From Chlamydiia bacterium (GTDB lineage: Bacteria; Chlamydiota; Chlamydiia; Chlamydiales; 2-12-FULL-49-11), in contig JAJACI010000010.1 in NCBI GenBank assembly GCA_022601595.1, positions 1 to 36,821 of the forward strand: a DNA stretch of 36,821 bases. The letters run 5' to 3'. A program made the position numbers and the translations under genes. Positions 10,724-20,790 of this stretch are shown piece after piece. The notes below the pieces were generated by a model. That model had not been told where the DNA came from, made no database searches, and saw nothing but the letters and a program-made list of their open reading frames with translations. Every line of letters begins with the position of its first letter. Within the stretch, counting starts at the first letter, position 1.

Positions 10724-13700
10724 ATGAATAAAGAAGAAAGATATGATGCCGATGATACGTACTTCAAAGATATTGGAATAAGTATCGCATCGTCTGATGT
10801 AATCCGTGAAAAGTGGTCTCGTGGAGAAATTAAAAAGCCGGAAACAATAAATTACCGTACTTTCAAGCCTGAAAAAGGTGGTTTATTCTGTGAAAAGATT
10901 TTTGGTCCTATGAAGGATTGGGAATGTGGATGTGGTAAGTATAAGAAGATCAAGCATAAAGGTATTGTTTGTGACCGTTGTGGAGTAGAGGTAACGTTAT
11001 CAAAAGTTCGTCGTGAGAGAATGGCGCACATTGATTTAGCTGTATCTGTAGTTCATATTTGGTTTTTCAAGACACAGCCTTCAAGAATAGGAAATTTCCT
11101 AGGAATGACAGCAGGTGATCTGGAAAGAGTGATATACTATGAGGAGTATGTGGTTGTTGATCCAGGTAGAACTACTTTGGAGAAAAAGCAATTGCTTAAT
11201 GATGCTGAATATAGAGAAGCAAAAGAGAAGTGGGGCAAAGAAGCCTTTTCTGCAATGATGGGTGGAGACGCCATAAAAGCATTGTTAATAGCAGAAGACC
11301 TTAACGGTACTGTTTTAGAGCTTAAAGATAAGTTAAGAAAAACGAAATCTTTACAAGCTAGAATGAAGATAGCTAAGCGTCTAAAAATTGTTGAAGGTTT
11401 TGCAGCATCTGTTAACTCTCAAGATTCTATGGTGATGAATGCATTACCAGTGATTCCACCAGATTTACGTCCCTTAGTACCTCTAGATGGTGGCCGTTTT
11501 GCAACATCTGATTTAAACGATTTATACAGACGTGTGATCAACAGAAATAATAGATTAAAATCTATTCTTCGTTTGAAAACACCTGATGTTATTATTAGAA
11601 ATGAGAAGAGAATGCTTCAAGAAGCTGTAGATGCATTATTTGATAATGGTAGACATGGTCATCCTGTAATGGGAGCTGGAAACAGACCTTTAAAATCTCT
11701 TTCCGAGATGCTTAAAGGGAAGCAAGGTAGATTCCGTCAAAATCTTTTAGGAAAAAGGGTGGATTACTCAGGACGTAGTGTTATTGTAGTAGGGCCAGAC
11801 CTGAAATTTAACCAATGTGGTCTTCCTAAGAAGATGGCTCTTGATTTGTTTGAGCCTTTTATCGTGAAGAAATTAAAAGATTATGGATATGTATATACTA
11901 TCCGCTCTGCTAAAAAGATGATTGCTCGTCAAGATGAGCGTGTATGGGATGTTTTAGAAGAAATTATTCAAGGCCATCCAGTACTGCTTAACCGTGCTCC
12001 AACACTTCACAGACTAGGTCTACAAGCATTTGAGCCGGTACTTATTGAAGGTAAGGCGATAAGAGTTCACCCTCTTGTGTGTTCTGCATTTAATGCTGAC
12101 TTTGATGGTGACCAAATGGCTGTGCATATACCTCTTTCTGTGGAAGCGCAAATTGAGGCAAGGACACTAATGATGGCACCGGATAATATTTTCCTACCAT
12201 CTTCTGGTAAGCCTGTAGCGATACCTTCTAAAGATATGATTTTAGGATTGTATTATATAATGCATGATGCTGTTTATGATAATGAAGATAACGGAGGGAA
12301 GAACCCAGTATTTGGTTCTCCTGAGGAAGTAATCTTAGCATTAAATAGTGCAGGTAGTTATAACTGGGAAGAGGTTGCAGATGGCGCTCGTAAAGATGAT
12401 TTGGGTAGAGGTATTCGTATCCACCAAAAAATCCGTGTACGAATTGGTAATGATATTATCGAAACAACACCAGGACGTGTCTTATTTAATAGAGATGTTC
12501 CGGTAGAGTTAGGATTTCAAAATTACAGCCTTCCAAGTAAAAAACTTGCGGGCCTAATTCTTGATATTTATAAGACGGTTGGTTTAGAAAAAACAGTGAA
12601 GTTCTTAGATGCTGTAAAAAACTTAGGTTTTGAGCATGCTACGAAGTCTTCTCTTTCTATGGGTATTACAGACATCAAGATACCTGAAAATAAGAAGCAG
12701 GTAATTGATGCTGCAAATAAAGAAGCAGCTTTAGTGATCAAGCAATATGAAGACGGTATTATCACAGAAACAGAGAAGAATTCTAAGATTGAAACAGTTT
12801 GGAATAGAGTTTCTTCCGTACTTACTGACGAGCTATTTGACACGATTAAAAACCCGCCGGTAAAATCGGACTTGAATCCGATTTTCATGATGATTGACTC
12901 AGGTGCCCGTGGTAATAAAGCTCAGCTTAAACAGCTTGGTGCATTACGTGGTCTGATGTCGAAGCCAAATGGTGAGACTATTATAAATCCAATTACTTCA
13001 AACTTTAGAGAAGGTTTGACTGTTTTGGAGTATTTCATCTCTTCTCACGGTGCTCGTAAAGGTCTTTCTGATACAGCCTTAAAAACTGCTGACTCTGGTT
13101 ATCTAACTAGACGTTTGGTTGATGTTGCTCAAGATGTTCTTGTTAATGAAGAAGATTGTGGAACCATTGGCGGTATTGAAGTGTCCTCTATTAAGCAGGG
13201 CGGAGAAGATCTTCTTCCTATTAAAGAGAGGATCTTTGGTAGATCTGTTTGTGATGATGTATTTATGCCAGGTGACAAGACAACAGTTCTTGCAAAAGCT
13301 GGTGATATATTAACGTTATCACAGGCGGAGGCGATTGAGGATGCAGGTATCGAAAGCTTGAAGATTCGTTCCACACTTACTTGTGAAAGCGGACGCGGTG
13401 TATGTGCTAAATGTTATGGTATCAACCTAGCAAATGGTCGTACTGTTGCCAAGGGAGAGGCTGTAGGAATTATCGCAGCGCAATCCATTGGTGAGCCGGG
13501 AACGCAGCTTACGATGAGAACGTTCCACCTAGGTGGTATCTCAGCAGGTGGAGATAACCCTGAAATCGAAACATCGATAGAAGGATTATTAATCTATGAA
13601 GGCGTACGTATCGTTAAAAATAAAGATGGTATCAACTTAGCATTGAACAAAAATGGAAAGATCCACATTGTTCGTGATGAAGGGAGAAAGATTGAAGAGT

Positions 13701-14929
13701 ACAAGAATCTTGTAGAGAAGAAATCTATCGAACCATTATTTACTTTAAATGTAGAGCAAGGAACGCAAATTCTTTTCGAAGATGGAGCGGCAGTTGAAAA
13801 AGGTGATAAGATTGCGATCTTAGAGCAGCTTAACTACCCTGTAATATCTGAGAAGGGCGGTTATGTGAAGTTTGATGATTTGGTTGAAGGTTTATCGACT
13901 CAAAAGTCAATAAACAAGCAAACAGGTCAGGCAGAAATTGTTGTAAAACAGCATAGAGGTGAATTGCATCCACAGATCATGATTTATTCTGATGAAGATT
14001 GTCTTGATTTGATTGGTACTTATGCGATTCCATCTGGTGCTCACCTATCATGTGAAGAGGGGAATAAAATAGAGGCTGGAGATCAGCTTGCCCGTCTACC
14101 TAAAGGTGCTGCTAGAACAAAAGATATTACCGGAGGTCTTCCGAGGGTTGCAGAGCTTGTAGAGGCTCGTAAGCCTAAGAATGCTGCAGAAATTGCTAAG
14201 ATTGATGGTACTATTGATATGAAAGGTGTGCAGAAGAATAAACGTATTGTTATTGTACGTGATGAGTCAACTGGCATGGAAGAAGAGCATTTAATACCTC
14301 TTACAAAACACCTTATCGTTCAACAAGGCGATCTTGTGGAAAAAGGTCAGCAGATCACCGATGGTGTGGTGCAGCCACATGAAATCTTAGAAATTTGCGG
14401 TATCCGTGAGCTTCAAAAGTATTTTGTTAACCAAGTTCAAGAAGTATACCGATTGCAGGGTGTCGATGTGGATGATAAGCACATTGAGATTATTGTTAGA
14501 CAGATGCTTCAGAAAGTGCGTATTACCGATCCAGGCGATACTACTTTCCTATATGGTGAGGATATCGATAAGAAGATGTTCCATATGCAGAACAAAAAAG
14601 TTCTTGCAGATGGCGGACGCCCAGCACAAGCGGCGCCTGTTCTTTTAGGTATCACCAAAGCATCGCTTGGTACAGAATCTTACTTCTCAGCTGCATCGTT
14701 CCAGGAGACTACACGTATCCTGACAGATGCTGCATGTGAAGGAAAAGTGGATTACCTACTCGACTTTAAGTCTAACATTATTACCGGGCAAAAAATGCCT
14801 TCAGGTACTGGTCATAAGGCTTATGTAAAACGTCTTGAGATGGATAAACAAGGACGCGGTACCGATGAATTTATCGATTTTGACTTTGAGTCAACAGAGA
14901 TGCCTTCAAAAGTCCCAGCAGGTGTTTAA
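10724..14929 (+). CDS. rpoC: DNA-directed RNA polymerase subunit beta'
   Basis: NADFDGDQMAVH catalytic motif; ATG at 10724 (MNKEERYD) preferred over TTG at 10712. Confidence 0.99.
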   Translation: MNKEERYDADDTYFKDIGISIASSDVIREKWSRGEIKKPETINYRTFKPEKGGLFCEKIFGPMKDWECGCGKYKKIKHKGIVCDRCGVEVTLSKVRRERMAHIDLAVSVVHIWFFKTQPSRIGNFLGMTAGDLERVIYYEEYVVVDPGRTTLEKKQLLNDAEYREAKEKWGKEAFSAMMGGDAIKALLIAEDLNGTVLELKDKLRKTKSLQARMKIAKRLKIVEGFAASVNSQDSMVMNALPVIPPDLRPLVPLDGGRFATSDLNDLYRRVINRNNRLKSILRLKTPDVIIRNEKRMLQEAVDALFDNGRHGHPVMGAGNRPLKSLSEMLKGKQGRFRQNLLGKRVDYSGRSVIVVGPDLKFNQCGLPKKMALDLFEPFIVKKLKDYGYVYTIRSAKKMIARQDERVWDVLEEIIQGHPVLLNRAPTLHRLGLQAFEPVLIEGKAIRVHPLVCSAFNADFDGDQMAVHIPLSVEAQIEARTLMMAPDNIFLPSSGKPVAIPSKDMILGLYYIMHDAVYDNEDNGGKNPVFGSPEEVILALNSAGSYNWEEVADGARKDDLGRGIRIHQKIRVRIGNDIIETTPGRVLFNRDVPVELGFQNYSLPSKKLAGLILDIYKTVGLEKTVKFLDAVKNLGFEHATKSSLSMGITDIKIPENKKQVIDAANKEAALVIKQYEDGIITETEKNSKIETVWNRVSSVLTDELFDTIKNPPVKSDLNPIFMMIDSGARGNKAQLKQLGALRGLMSKPNGETIINPITSNFREGLTVLEYFISSHGARKGLSDTALKTADSGYLTRRLVDVAQDVLVNEEDCGTIGGIEVSSIKQGGEDLLPIKERIFGRSVCDDVFMPGDKTTVLAKAGDILTLSQAEAIEDAGIESLKIRSTLTCESGRGVCAKCYGINLANGRTVAKGEAVGIIAAQSIGEPGTQLTMRTFHLGGISAGGDNPEIETSIEGLLIYEGVRIVKNKDGINLALNKNGKIHIVRDEGRKIEEYKNLVEKKSIEPLFTLNVEQGTQILFEDGAAVEKGDKIAILEQLNYPVISEKGGYVKFDDLVEGLSTQKSINKQTGQAEIVVKQHRGELHPQIMIYSDEDCLDLIGTYAIPSGAHLSCEEGNKIEAGDQLARLPKGAARTKDITGGLPRVAELVEARKPKNAAEIAKIDGTIDMKGVQKNKRIVIVRDESTGMEEEHLIPLTKHLIVQQGDLVEKGQQITDGVVQPHEILEICGIRELQKYFVNQVQEVYRLQGVDVDDKHIEIIVRQMLQKVRITDPGDTTFLYGEDIDKKMFHMQNKKVLADGGRPAQAAPVLLGITKASLGTESYFSAASFQETTRILTDAACEGKVDYLLDFKSNIITGQKMPSGTGHKAYVKRLEMDKQGRGTDEFIDFDFESTEMPSKVPAGV

Positions 14930-14934
14930 AGGGA

Positions 14935-14989
14935 GATGGGGCGCTGCCCCAAACCCCGATTAAGGGCAGAAGCCCTTAATAATCCCATC
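14935..14989 (+). repeat. 55-bp REP-like double hairpin (copy A)
   Basis: gatggggcgctgccccaaaccccgattaagggcagaagcccttaataatcccatc; inverted partner of 15615-15669. Confidence 0.7.
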
Positions 14990-14997
14990 GCTTAACA

Positions 14998-15028
14998 GCC
15001 TACTACAATTGTAGTAGGCTTTTTTTTT
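14998..15028 (+). terminator. Rho-independent terminator after rpoC
   Basis: gcctactacaattgtagtaggc perfect palindrome followed by 9 T. Confidence 0.9.
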
Positions 15029-15112
15029 GTTCACCTTAAGATTATTGTTCTCTATTGCAATCTTTGCAATACAAAGGTTATGATTATCAAGATACCGACA
15101 AAGGAGATGAAA

Positions 15113-15529
15113 ATGAATGTAACATATAATGTAGCGAGCATCTTGCAGCAGGGGGGCATGCTTTATAATATTTTGACTACTGAAAATAGTATTAATAAGA
15201 AAGCACGTCTAACTGAACAGGAATATGATATAGAACGTAATAAACAATTTTCAGAAAGAAATAAATGTGGTTTACCAGGTAGGCATTATGACAATTCAAC
15301 TCGTGTTATTTCTAGAATATCTAATTTTGCTGTATCATTACTAGTTGCATTTGCTTCTATAAGGATTCATACAAATTCAAATACGGGTATAAAGACTAAG
15401 ATGTGTTATATAGGATTGATAGGCATTGCTGATGTGGTAGTAAAACAAGTAATAGTAAGAGTAAATAGTTATTACCAAAACCAAGCAAAAGCTAGTGGTA
15501 TTGGTAAGTCCTTATTGGGCAGCTGGTAA
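15113..15529 (+). CDS. Hypothetical protein with a C-terminal hydrophobic segment
   Basis: ORF 15080-15529; ATG at 15113 (MNVTYNVASILQ) preferred because ggagatgaaa precedes it; no family recognised. Confidence 0.5.
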   Translation: MNVTYNVASILQQGGMLYNILTTENSINKKARLTEQEYDIERNKQFSERNKCGLPGRHYDNSTRVISRISNFAVSLLVAFASIRIHTNSNTGIKTKMCYIGLIGIADVVVKQVIVRVNSYYQNQAKASGIGKSLLGSW

Positions 15530-15556
15530 CTAAGATTGCAAATGTATTCATTTAAA

Positions 15557-15587
15557 ATCCTACTACAATTGTAGTAGGATTTTTTTT
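15557..15587 (+). terminator. Second copy of the rpoC-type terminator
   Basis: atcctactacaattgtagtaggat followed by T7; core cctactacaattgtagtagg identical to 14998-15019. Confidence 0.9.
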
Positions 15588-15614
15588 GTTCCTTTTTTTA
15601 TTAAAAAAACCAAA

Positions 15615-15669
15615 GATGGGTTTAGAAAGGGCTTTCAGCCCTTCTCAGGGTATGGGACAGAGTCCCATA
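15615..15669 (-). repeat. 55-bp REP-like double hairpin (copy B, inverted)
   Basis: Reverse complement tatgggactctgtcccataccctgagaagggctgaaagccctttctaaacccatc aligns position for position with 14935-14989. Confidence 0.7.
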
Positions 15670-15672
15670 TAA

Positions 15673-16665
15673 TTACATAGCCTTAGAATCGCGTGCGCTT
15701 TTTTCTATAGGGAAATTCTCTAGGAGGAATTCCTCTAGCGTTACGGTGTCTTTTGCAAAGTTACGGATCCCTTCAGAAAGCTTCATCGTTGCCATGGCAT
15801 CTTCGTTTATAGCCCAGCGGAATGCCTTTTCATCTACATCCATTTTCTCTCCGCCTTTTGAGCTAGCGTTTTTTTCTAGAAGCATACGCGGCACATCGCC
15901 TTTGTCTCCCTCTAGCTTTTCTAAAAGATCGGGGGAGATGGTGAGCAGGTCGCAGCCGGCAAGAGCTAGGATCTCGTCTGTATTTCTAAATGATGCTCCC
16001 ATTATCTCTGTGGTATAGCCGTGTTTTTTGTAGTAATGGTAGATATCTGTAACGCTTAAGACTCCTTTATCTTCGTTTGCTGGTATAGAGTCTCTTCCTT
16101 CTGCAGCTTTTTGAAAGTCCATAATTCTTCCTACAAATGGCGAAATTAAGGTGGCGCCGGCCTCTGCCGCGGCAATTGCCTGCTCTTTATTGAACATAAG
16201 TGTCATATTGCAGTGGATCCCTTCTTTTTCTAGCTGTCTGCATGTTTCTATCCCTTCCCATGTAGAGGCAAGTTTTATTAGAATGCGATCTTTTGAGATT
16301 CCTGCCTCTTCGTACATAGCGATATATTTATGAGCAAGGTCAAGACTTCCCTTGACATCGTAGGAGAGTCTGGCGTCAACCTCTGTAGATACGCGTCCTT
16401 CGACGACTTTTAGTATTTCTAAACCAAAGTTAACAAAGATCTTATGGACTACAGTGTTGAGCATGGTGTCGTTTGTTGTGCGGCTTTGTGCCCATTGTAT
16501 CGCATCATCTATAAGGTGTTTATATTGAGGGTCTTTAGCCGCCTTTAGGATCAGTGATGGGTTGGTGGTGGCATCTCTTGGTTTGAATTTTTTGATCGTT
16601 TTAAAGTCGCCGGTATCTGCTACAACTATAGTATGTTTTTTTAGTCCCTCTAGTTTATTTTCCAT
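15673..16665 (-). CDS. tal: Transaldolase
   Basis: 330 aa; DATTNPSLILKAA, ILIKLASTWEGIETCRQLEKEGIHCNMTLMF, ISPFVGRIMDF. Confidence 0.97.
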   Translation of the reverse strand: MENKLEGLKKHTIVVADTGDFKTIKKFKPRDATTNPSLILKAAKDPQYKHLIDDAIQWAQSRTTNDTMLNTVVHKIFVNFGLEILKVVEGRVSTEVDARLSYDVKGSLDLAHKYIAMYEEAGISKDRILIKLASTWEGIETCRQLEKEGIHCNMTLMFNKEQAIAAAEAGATLISPFVGRIMDFQKAAEGRDSIPANEDKGVLSVTDIYHYYKKHGYTTEIMGASFRNTDEILALAGCDLLTISPDLLEKLEGDKGDVPRMLLEKNASSKGGEKMDVDEKAFRWAINEDAMATMKLSEGIRNFAKDTVTLEEFLLENFPIEKSARDSKAM

Positions 16666-16722
16666 GGTTCACCATCCTTTATTCTCTATTATAGGTTTAT
16701 TTTTCTATTTTTGATCAAGCGC

Positions 16723-17064
16723 CTAGTCTACTTTTTTTTCAGGCATTGTTTTTACTACGATCATTCCTGCTGTAAACATCAGGGTATTAAACAGAAAGAG
16801 CCCAAGGCTTGAGTACTTAGCTCTTGATGGATTTTTCTTTTTTTTATGATCGTCAAGGTCAATTAAAGCAGGAGACGCAGGGGGGGCGATTTCCTCAACA
16901 AGCTTCTCTTCTCCATGCTCACCATGCTCTGTGCTCTTGGGCAAAAGGACTGGAGCTTCATGACTTATGTCGCCAAACATTAGTTGAAAGGAAAAAACAA
17001 ATAAGGTGATAGCGGGAGTACGTTTATTAAAAAAAATCATATCCCTGACTATATAGGATGTCAA
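16723..17064 (-). CDS. Hypothetical small membrane protein
   Basis: 113 aa, N-terminal hydrophobic stretch and C-terminal TM-like segment. Confidence 0.45.
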   Translation of the reverse strand: MTSYIVRDMIFFNKRTPAITLFVFSFQLMFGDISHEAPVLLPKSTEHGEHGEEKLVEEIAPPASPALIDLDDHKKKKNPSRAKYSSLGLFLFNTLMFTAGMIVVKTMPEKKVD

Positions 17065-17120
17065 TGATCTTTGACAAGAAAAAATCTATTCGATATAGGA
17101 AGGGTAATACAGGTTTTTAT

Positions 17121-17396
17121 ATGAAAAAGTGCTTATTTTTATTTTTCTCCGTTTTTAATCTTTTATGTATGACGGATCTTCATGCTCGTGATGAGATTGT
17201 AAAAGCTCCCACTTTACGTTCCTATAATTGGGAAACAAGTGATGCTGGGCAAAAAACGATGGCTGTGAAGATGACAATAACAGGAATAGTCCTTTCTGTG
17301 ATAATAGCTGTTATTGCAGGGTCTATTACCACAGATAAGGGTGATAGTGTCACTCAATTTTCCAAATTTGACACTACAAATACTATTTTAGACTAG
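17121..17396 (+). CDS. Hypothetical exported/membrane protein
   Basis: MKKCLFLFFSVFNLLCMTDLHA signal-like N-terminus plus one TM; ATG at 17121 preferred over 17058. Confidence 0.5.
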   Translation: MKKCLFLFFSVFNLLCMTDLHARDEIVKAPTLRSYNWETSDAGQKTMAVKMTITGIVLSVIIAVIAGSITTDKGDSVTQFSKFDTTNTILD

Positions 17397-17502
17397 CTGC
17401 GCGCCGGAACCGACTCTAACTAGATATTCTTCATTGTATTCTACTCTCTTTTCTGCTATTATGTGGCCATTCCCAATATCAATAGTTAGGAGAACTCATA
17501 TT

Positions 17503-18111
17503 ATGGCGGCAGGAACCTCTAGCAATAAAGTCAAAGAAATTAGCAAAATTTTGTATAAGGAAACTATTTTGCCTGCAAAAGAAGAGGCGGAAAGCCTTAT
17601 AGAGACGGCTAAAGCGCGTGCGGCGGAGATTATTCATGACGCCAGGGTATCTGCCAAAAGTATAAGAGAGAAAAACGCTAAAGAGATGGAAGATGAAAGG
17701 AAGGTGTATGATTCTTCTATAGAGCTTGCTGTAAAGCAGTCGGTTGCAACTTTAAAAGGGGAAATAATGACTATTTTCTCTAAAGATTTAAAGGCAGGTT
17801 TTGAGAAAGCTCTAAAAGATCAAGAGACTTTAAAAGATTTCTTGAAGGTGATGGTAGAGGCTATCAACAAAGAGGGGATAAAATCAGATCTTAAGCTTTT
17901 TGTTGCAAAAGAAGTTGATTTTGATGCGTTGAGTAAATCGGTCATTTCATCGGTGCAGGCAAAGCTTGAAAAAGGTGGAGAGATTTTACCATCAGGTATT
18001 GCGCTTCTTATTGAAGATAAAAAATTTACCTTAAAAACAACTCCAGAGACTTGCATGAAGATCGTTGCAGACCACTTATCAGAAGTGTTAAAAGAAAAAA
18101 TGTTCAAATAG
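17503..18111 (+). CDS. atpE: V-type ATP synthase subunit E
   Basis: Charged coiled-coil protein at head of V-ATPase operon; ATG at 17503 after taggaga-like RBS. Confidence 0.85.
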   Translation: MAAGTSSNKVKEISKILYKETILPAKEEAESLIETAKARAAEIIHDARVSAKSIREKNAKEMEDERKVYDSSIELAVKQSVATLKGEIMTIFSKDLKAGFEKALKDQETLKDFLKVMVEAINKEGIKSDLKLFVAKEVDFDALSKSVISSVQAKLEKGGEILPSGIALLIEDKKFTLKTTPETCMKIVADHLSEVLKEKMFK

Positions 18112-18245
18112 GGTATTCAGCCAATAAAAGGTAGCTTGGATAGAGTGGAATTCCTTCTTGCTTTTTACTTGTTAAGATGGTATCATGCGTCTGCAAGTAA
18201 TGTTCGATTAAGTAGAAAATAGAGATAAGGAGATGTGGTTAAGAG

Positions 18246-19025
18246 ATGAGTTTATTGTACGCTTATTCCGCGCTCCCTCCTTTGAATTTTAATCAGATTC
18301 CTCCCATATCTCTAAATAGATTTTATGATATTTTAGACCTAAACCTAGGTAAAAAAGAAAAGGCAAACCTTGTTTCTTTGAGAAGTTTGATTGATGTGAA
18401 AAATATCCTCTCTTTTCAAACAGGGGTGGGTTTTAATGCAAAGGGGAACTTTTTAGAGGCAGGGCTTGCTTTAGCTCTTAGTAATGCAGAGTATCTTCCC
18501 GAGTATATCCTAAACTTTTTAGAAGAAAATCCCGATGAAAAGGATTTGATAAAAAACTTCCCACAGTTATATGCCACTTTTTTTAGAGAGGAGATAGCTC
18601 ATGGAGGTATTTCAGCAGAGTTTTTAACTTTTGAGAAAAATCTAAACCTTATTTTATTAGGTTATATAGGTAAAAAGCAAGGGGTGGATGTTGAGTCTTA
18701 TTTGAAGTATGAAGATTTAGGTGATCCTTTAATTTCGCAAATTATTTTGCAAAGTAAAAATACAGGTCCCTATCTTTTTCCTTATGAGTATGCAGATTTA
18801 GGAGAAAGTATAGAGGCTACAGGTGCCGATCCAATGAAGCAGTATATTGCTATTCATTTGTATAGATTCAAGCATTATAAAGAGATCATAGATAATCAAG
18901 GCGGATCTTTCAGGTCTATTTGCGCTTATATGATGTGTCTTTGGATTTTAGAGGAAAAAGCGTTCTTGGATGAGAAAAAAGGAAGAAAGATTTTAACAGA
19001 ATTAGTGGAGAGTGAATATGAGTAA
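18246..19025 (+). CDS. V-ATPase operon DUF2764-like protein
   Basis: Lies between atpE and atpA as in chlamydial V-ATPase operons; 259 aa. Confidence 0.7.
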   Translation: MSLLYAYSALPPLNFNQIPPISLNRFYDILDLNLGKKEKANLVSLRSLIDVKNILSFQTGVGFNAKGNFLEAGLALALSNAEYLPEYILNFLEENPDEKDLIKNFPQLYATFFREEIAHGGISAEFLTFEKNLNLILLGYIGKKQGVDVESYLKYEDLGDPLISQIILQSKNTGPYLFPYEYADLGESIEATGADPMKQYIAIHLYRFKHYKEIIDNQGGSFRSICAYMMCLWILEEKAFLDEKKGRKILTELVESEYE

Positions 19026-20787
19026 AACGACAGGCGAGGTAATCTTTGTTCTTGGAAATTTGATTAAAGTGGAATTTGATAAAGCTTTAACTCAGGGTGA
19101 GATTGGATACGTAGAGGTGGGCGGTGCTTCTTTGAAAGCGGAGGTCATTGCAATTTCTGGTAAAGAGGCTAAGATGCAGGTTTTTGAGGATACTCGCGGT
19201 ATCAAATATAAACAGAAAGTGGTTTTTACTAAGGAGCTACTTGAAATTGAGTTAGGACCAGGTCTTTTAGGGGAAATTTTTGATGGCCTGCAAAATCCTT
19301 TAGAAAAAATCGCAGATGTTTCCGGCCTATATTTAGAGCGCGGCGTTTATGTCGAAGCACTTGATAGAGTTAAAAAGTGGCAGTTTACACCAAAGGCAAA
19401 AGCAGGGGAGCAGTTGTCGCGCGGATCTATTATTGGAACGGTTCCAGAGTCCCATTTTACGCACCAAATATTTTTACCTTTTTCTATGTATGGCCAGTAC
19501 ACTTTAGTGTCGGTAGCAGAGGCTGGGAATTATACCGTTGATGCAGAGATTGCTAAAGTGAAAGATGAAGATGGAAATATTATTTCTATCTCCATGGTGC
19601 AAAAGTGGCCGGTGAAATTCCCTCTTATTGTAGGAAAGAAGGTTCCGCCTCGTGAGCTGATATGTACTGGTCAAAGAGTCATAGATACAATGACTCCTAT
19701 GATGAAAGGGGGGACGGCATGTTCTCCAGGACCTTTTGGTGCAGGTAAGACAGTACTTCAGCAGGGAATATCAAAGTATTCGAATGTAGATATTGTAATT
19801 CTTGCAGCCTGCGGTGAAAGAGCTGGGGAAGTGGTAGAGACGTTAAAGACCTTTCCAAAATTAAACGATGTTCATACAGGACGCCCTTTAATGGATAGAA
19901 CATGTATCATTTGTAATACATCATCGATGCCGGTTGCCGCACGTGAGGCATCGGTCTATGTGGGTATTACCATAGCAGAGTATTATAGGCAGATGGGACT
20001 AGACACACTTTTACTTGCAGATTCCACATCTCGTTGGGCTCAGGCTATGCGTGAGATGTCAGGAAGACTCGAGGAAATTCCTGGAGAGGAGGCTTTTCCC
20101 GCATACCTTGCATCCAGAATAGCCTCTTTCTATGAAAGAGCAGGAGTGGTGCAGACGGCAGAAAGCGGAAACGGCTCTGTATCTGTTTTAGGGGCAGTAT
20201 CTCCTGCTGGTGGAAATATTAATAGTGATCCTGTATCGCAAGAGACTTTAAAAGTGGTGGGAGTATTCTTATGCCTTTCAAGAGAGCTTTCCGATGCAAG
20301 AAAATATCCAGCAATTGATTCTATGCAGTCGTGGTCTAAGTATGCAGAAAAAGCTAGTGGAACGATGAAAGGGGGCTTCCCTCATTGGTCTGCGTGGGTC
20401 GAAAAGGCGAGACATATTATGATTGAAGGGGATGAGATTGGCCGCCGTATGGAGGTTGTTGGGAAAGAGGGAACGAGTTTAGAAGATTATGTGACTTATT
20501 TGATGTCGGAGATGTTCTCTTTTGCCTATCTCCAACAAAATGCTTTTGATAAAGAAGATGTGTTTTGTAGCCTTGATCAGCAGCAAGAGCAGTTTCGTTT
20601 GGTAAATGAGATATTCAACCAGAAATTTTTCTTTAGCACTACAGATGAGGCAAAAGACTTTTTCTTAGGATTACAAAATGATCTTAGAAATTTAAACTTT
20701 TTACCTTTTAATACAGAAAGATATCACGCTCTTATAAGTGAGGTAAGGGAAAAACTCGAAAGAACACAAGTAACGGCAGAGGGGTAA
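19018..20787 (+). CDS. atpA: V-type ATP synthase subunit A
   Basis: GPFGAGKTVLQQ Walker A; DSTSRWAQAMREMSGRLEEIPGEEAFPAYLASRI; overlaps previous CDS by 8 nt. Confidence 0.98.
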   Translation: MSKTTGEVIFVLGNLIKVEFDKALTQGEIGYVEVGGASLKAEVIAISGKEAKMQVFEDTRGIKYKQKVVFTKELLEIELGPGLLGEIFDGLQNPLEKIADVSGLYLERGVYVEALDRVKKWQFTPKAKAGEQLSRGSIIGTVPESHFTHQIFLPFSMYGQYTLVSVAEAGNYTVDAEIAKVKDEDGNIISISMVQKWPVKFPLIVGKKVPPRELICTGQRVIDTMTPMMKGGTACSPGPFGAGKTVLQQGISKYSNVDIVILAACGERAGEVVETLKTFPKLNDVHTGRPLMDRTCIICNTSSMPVAAREASVYVGITIAEYYRQMGLDTLLLADSTSRWAQAMREMSGRLEEIPGEEAFPAYLASRIASFYERAGVVQTAESGNGSVSVLGAVSPAGGNINSDPVSQETLKVVGVFLCLSRELSDARKYPAIDSMQSWSKYAEKASGTMKGGFPHWSAWVEKARHIMIEGDEIGRRMEVVGKEGTSLEDYVTYLMSEMFSFAYLQQNAFDKEDVFCSLDQQQEQFRLVNEIFNQKFFFSTTDEAKDFFLGLQNDLRNLNFLPFNTERYHALISEVREKLERTQVTAEG

Positions 20788-20790
20788 TAA

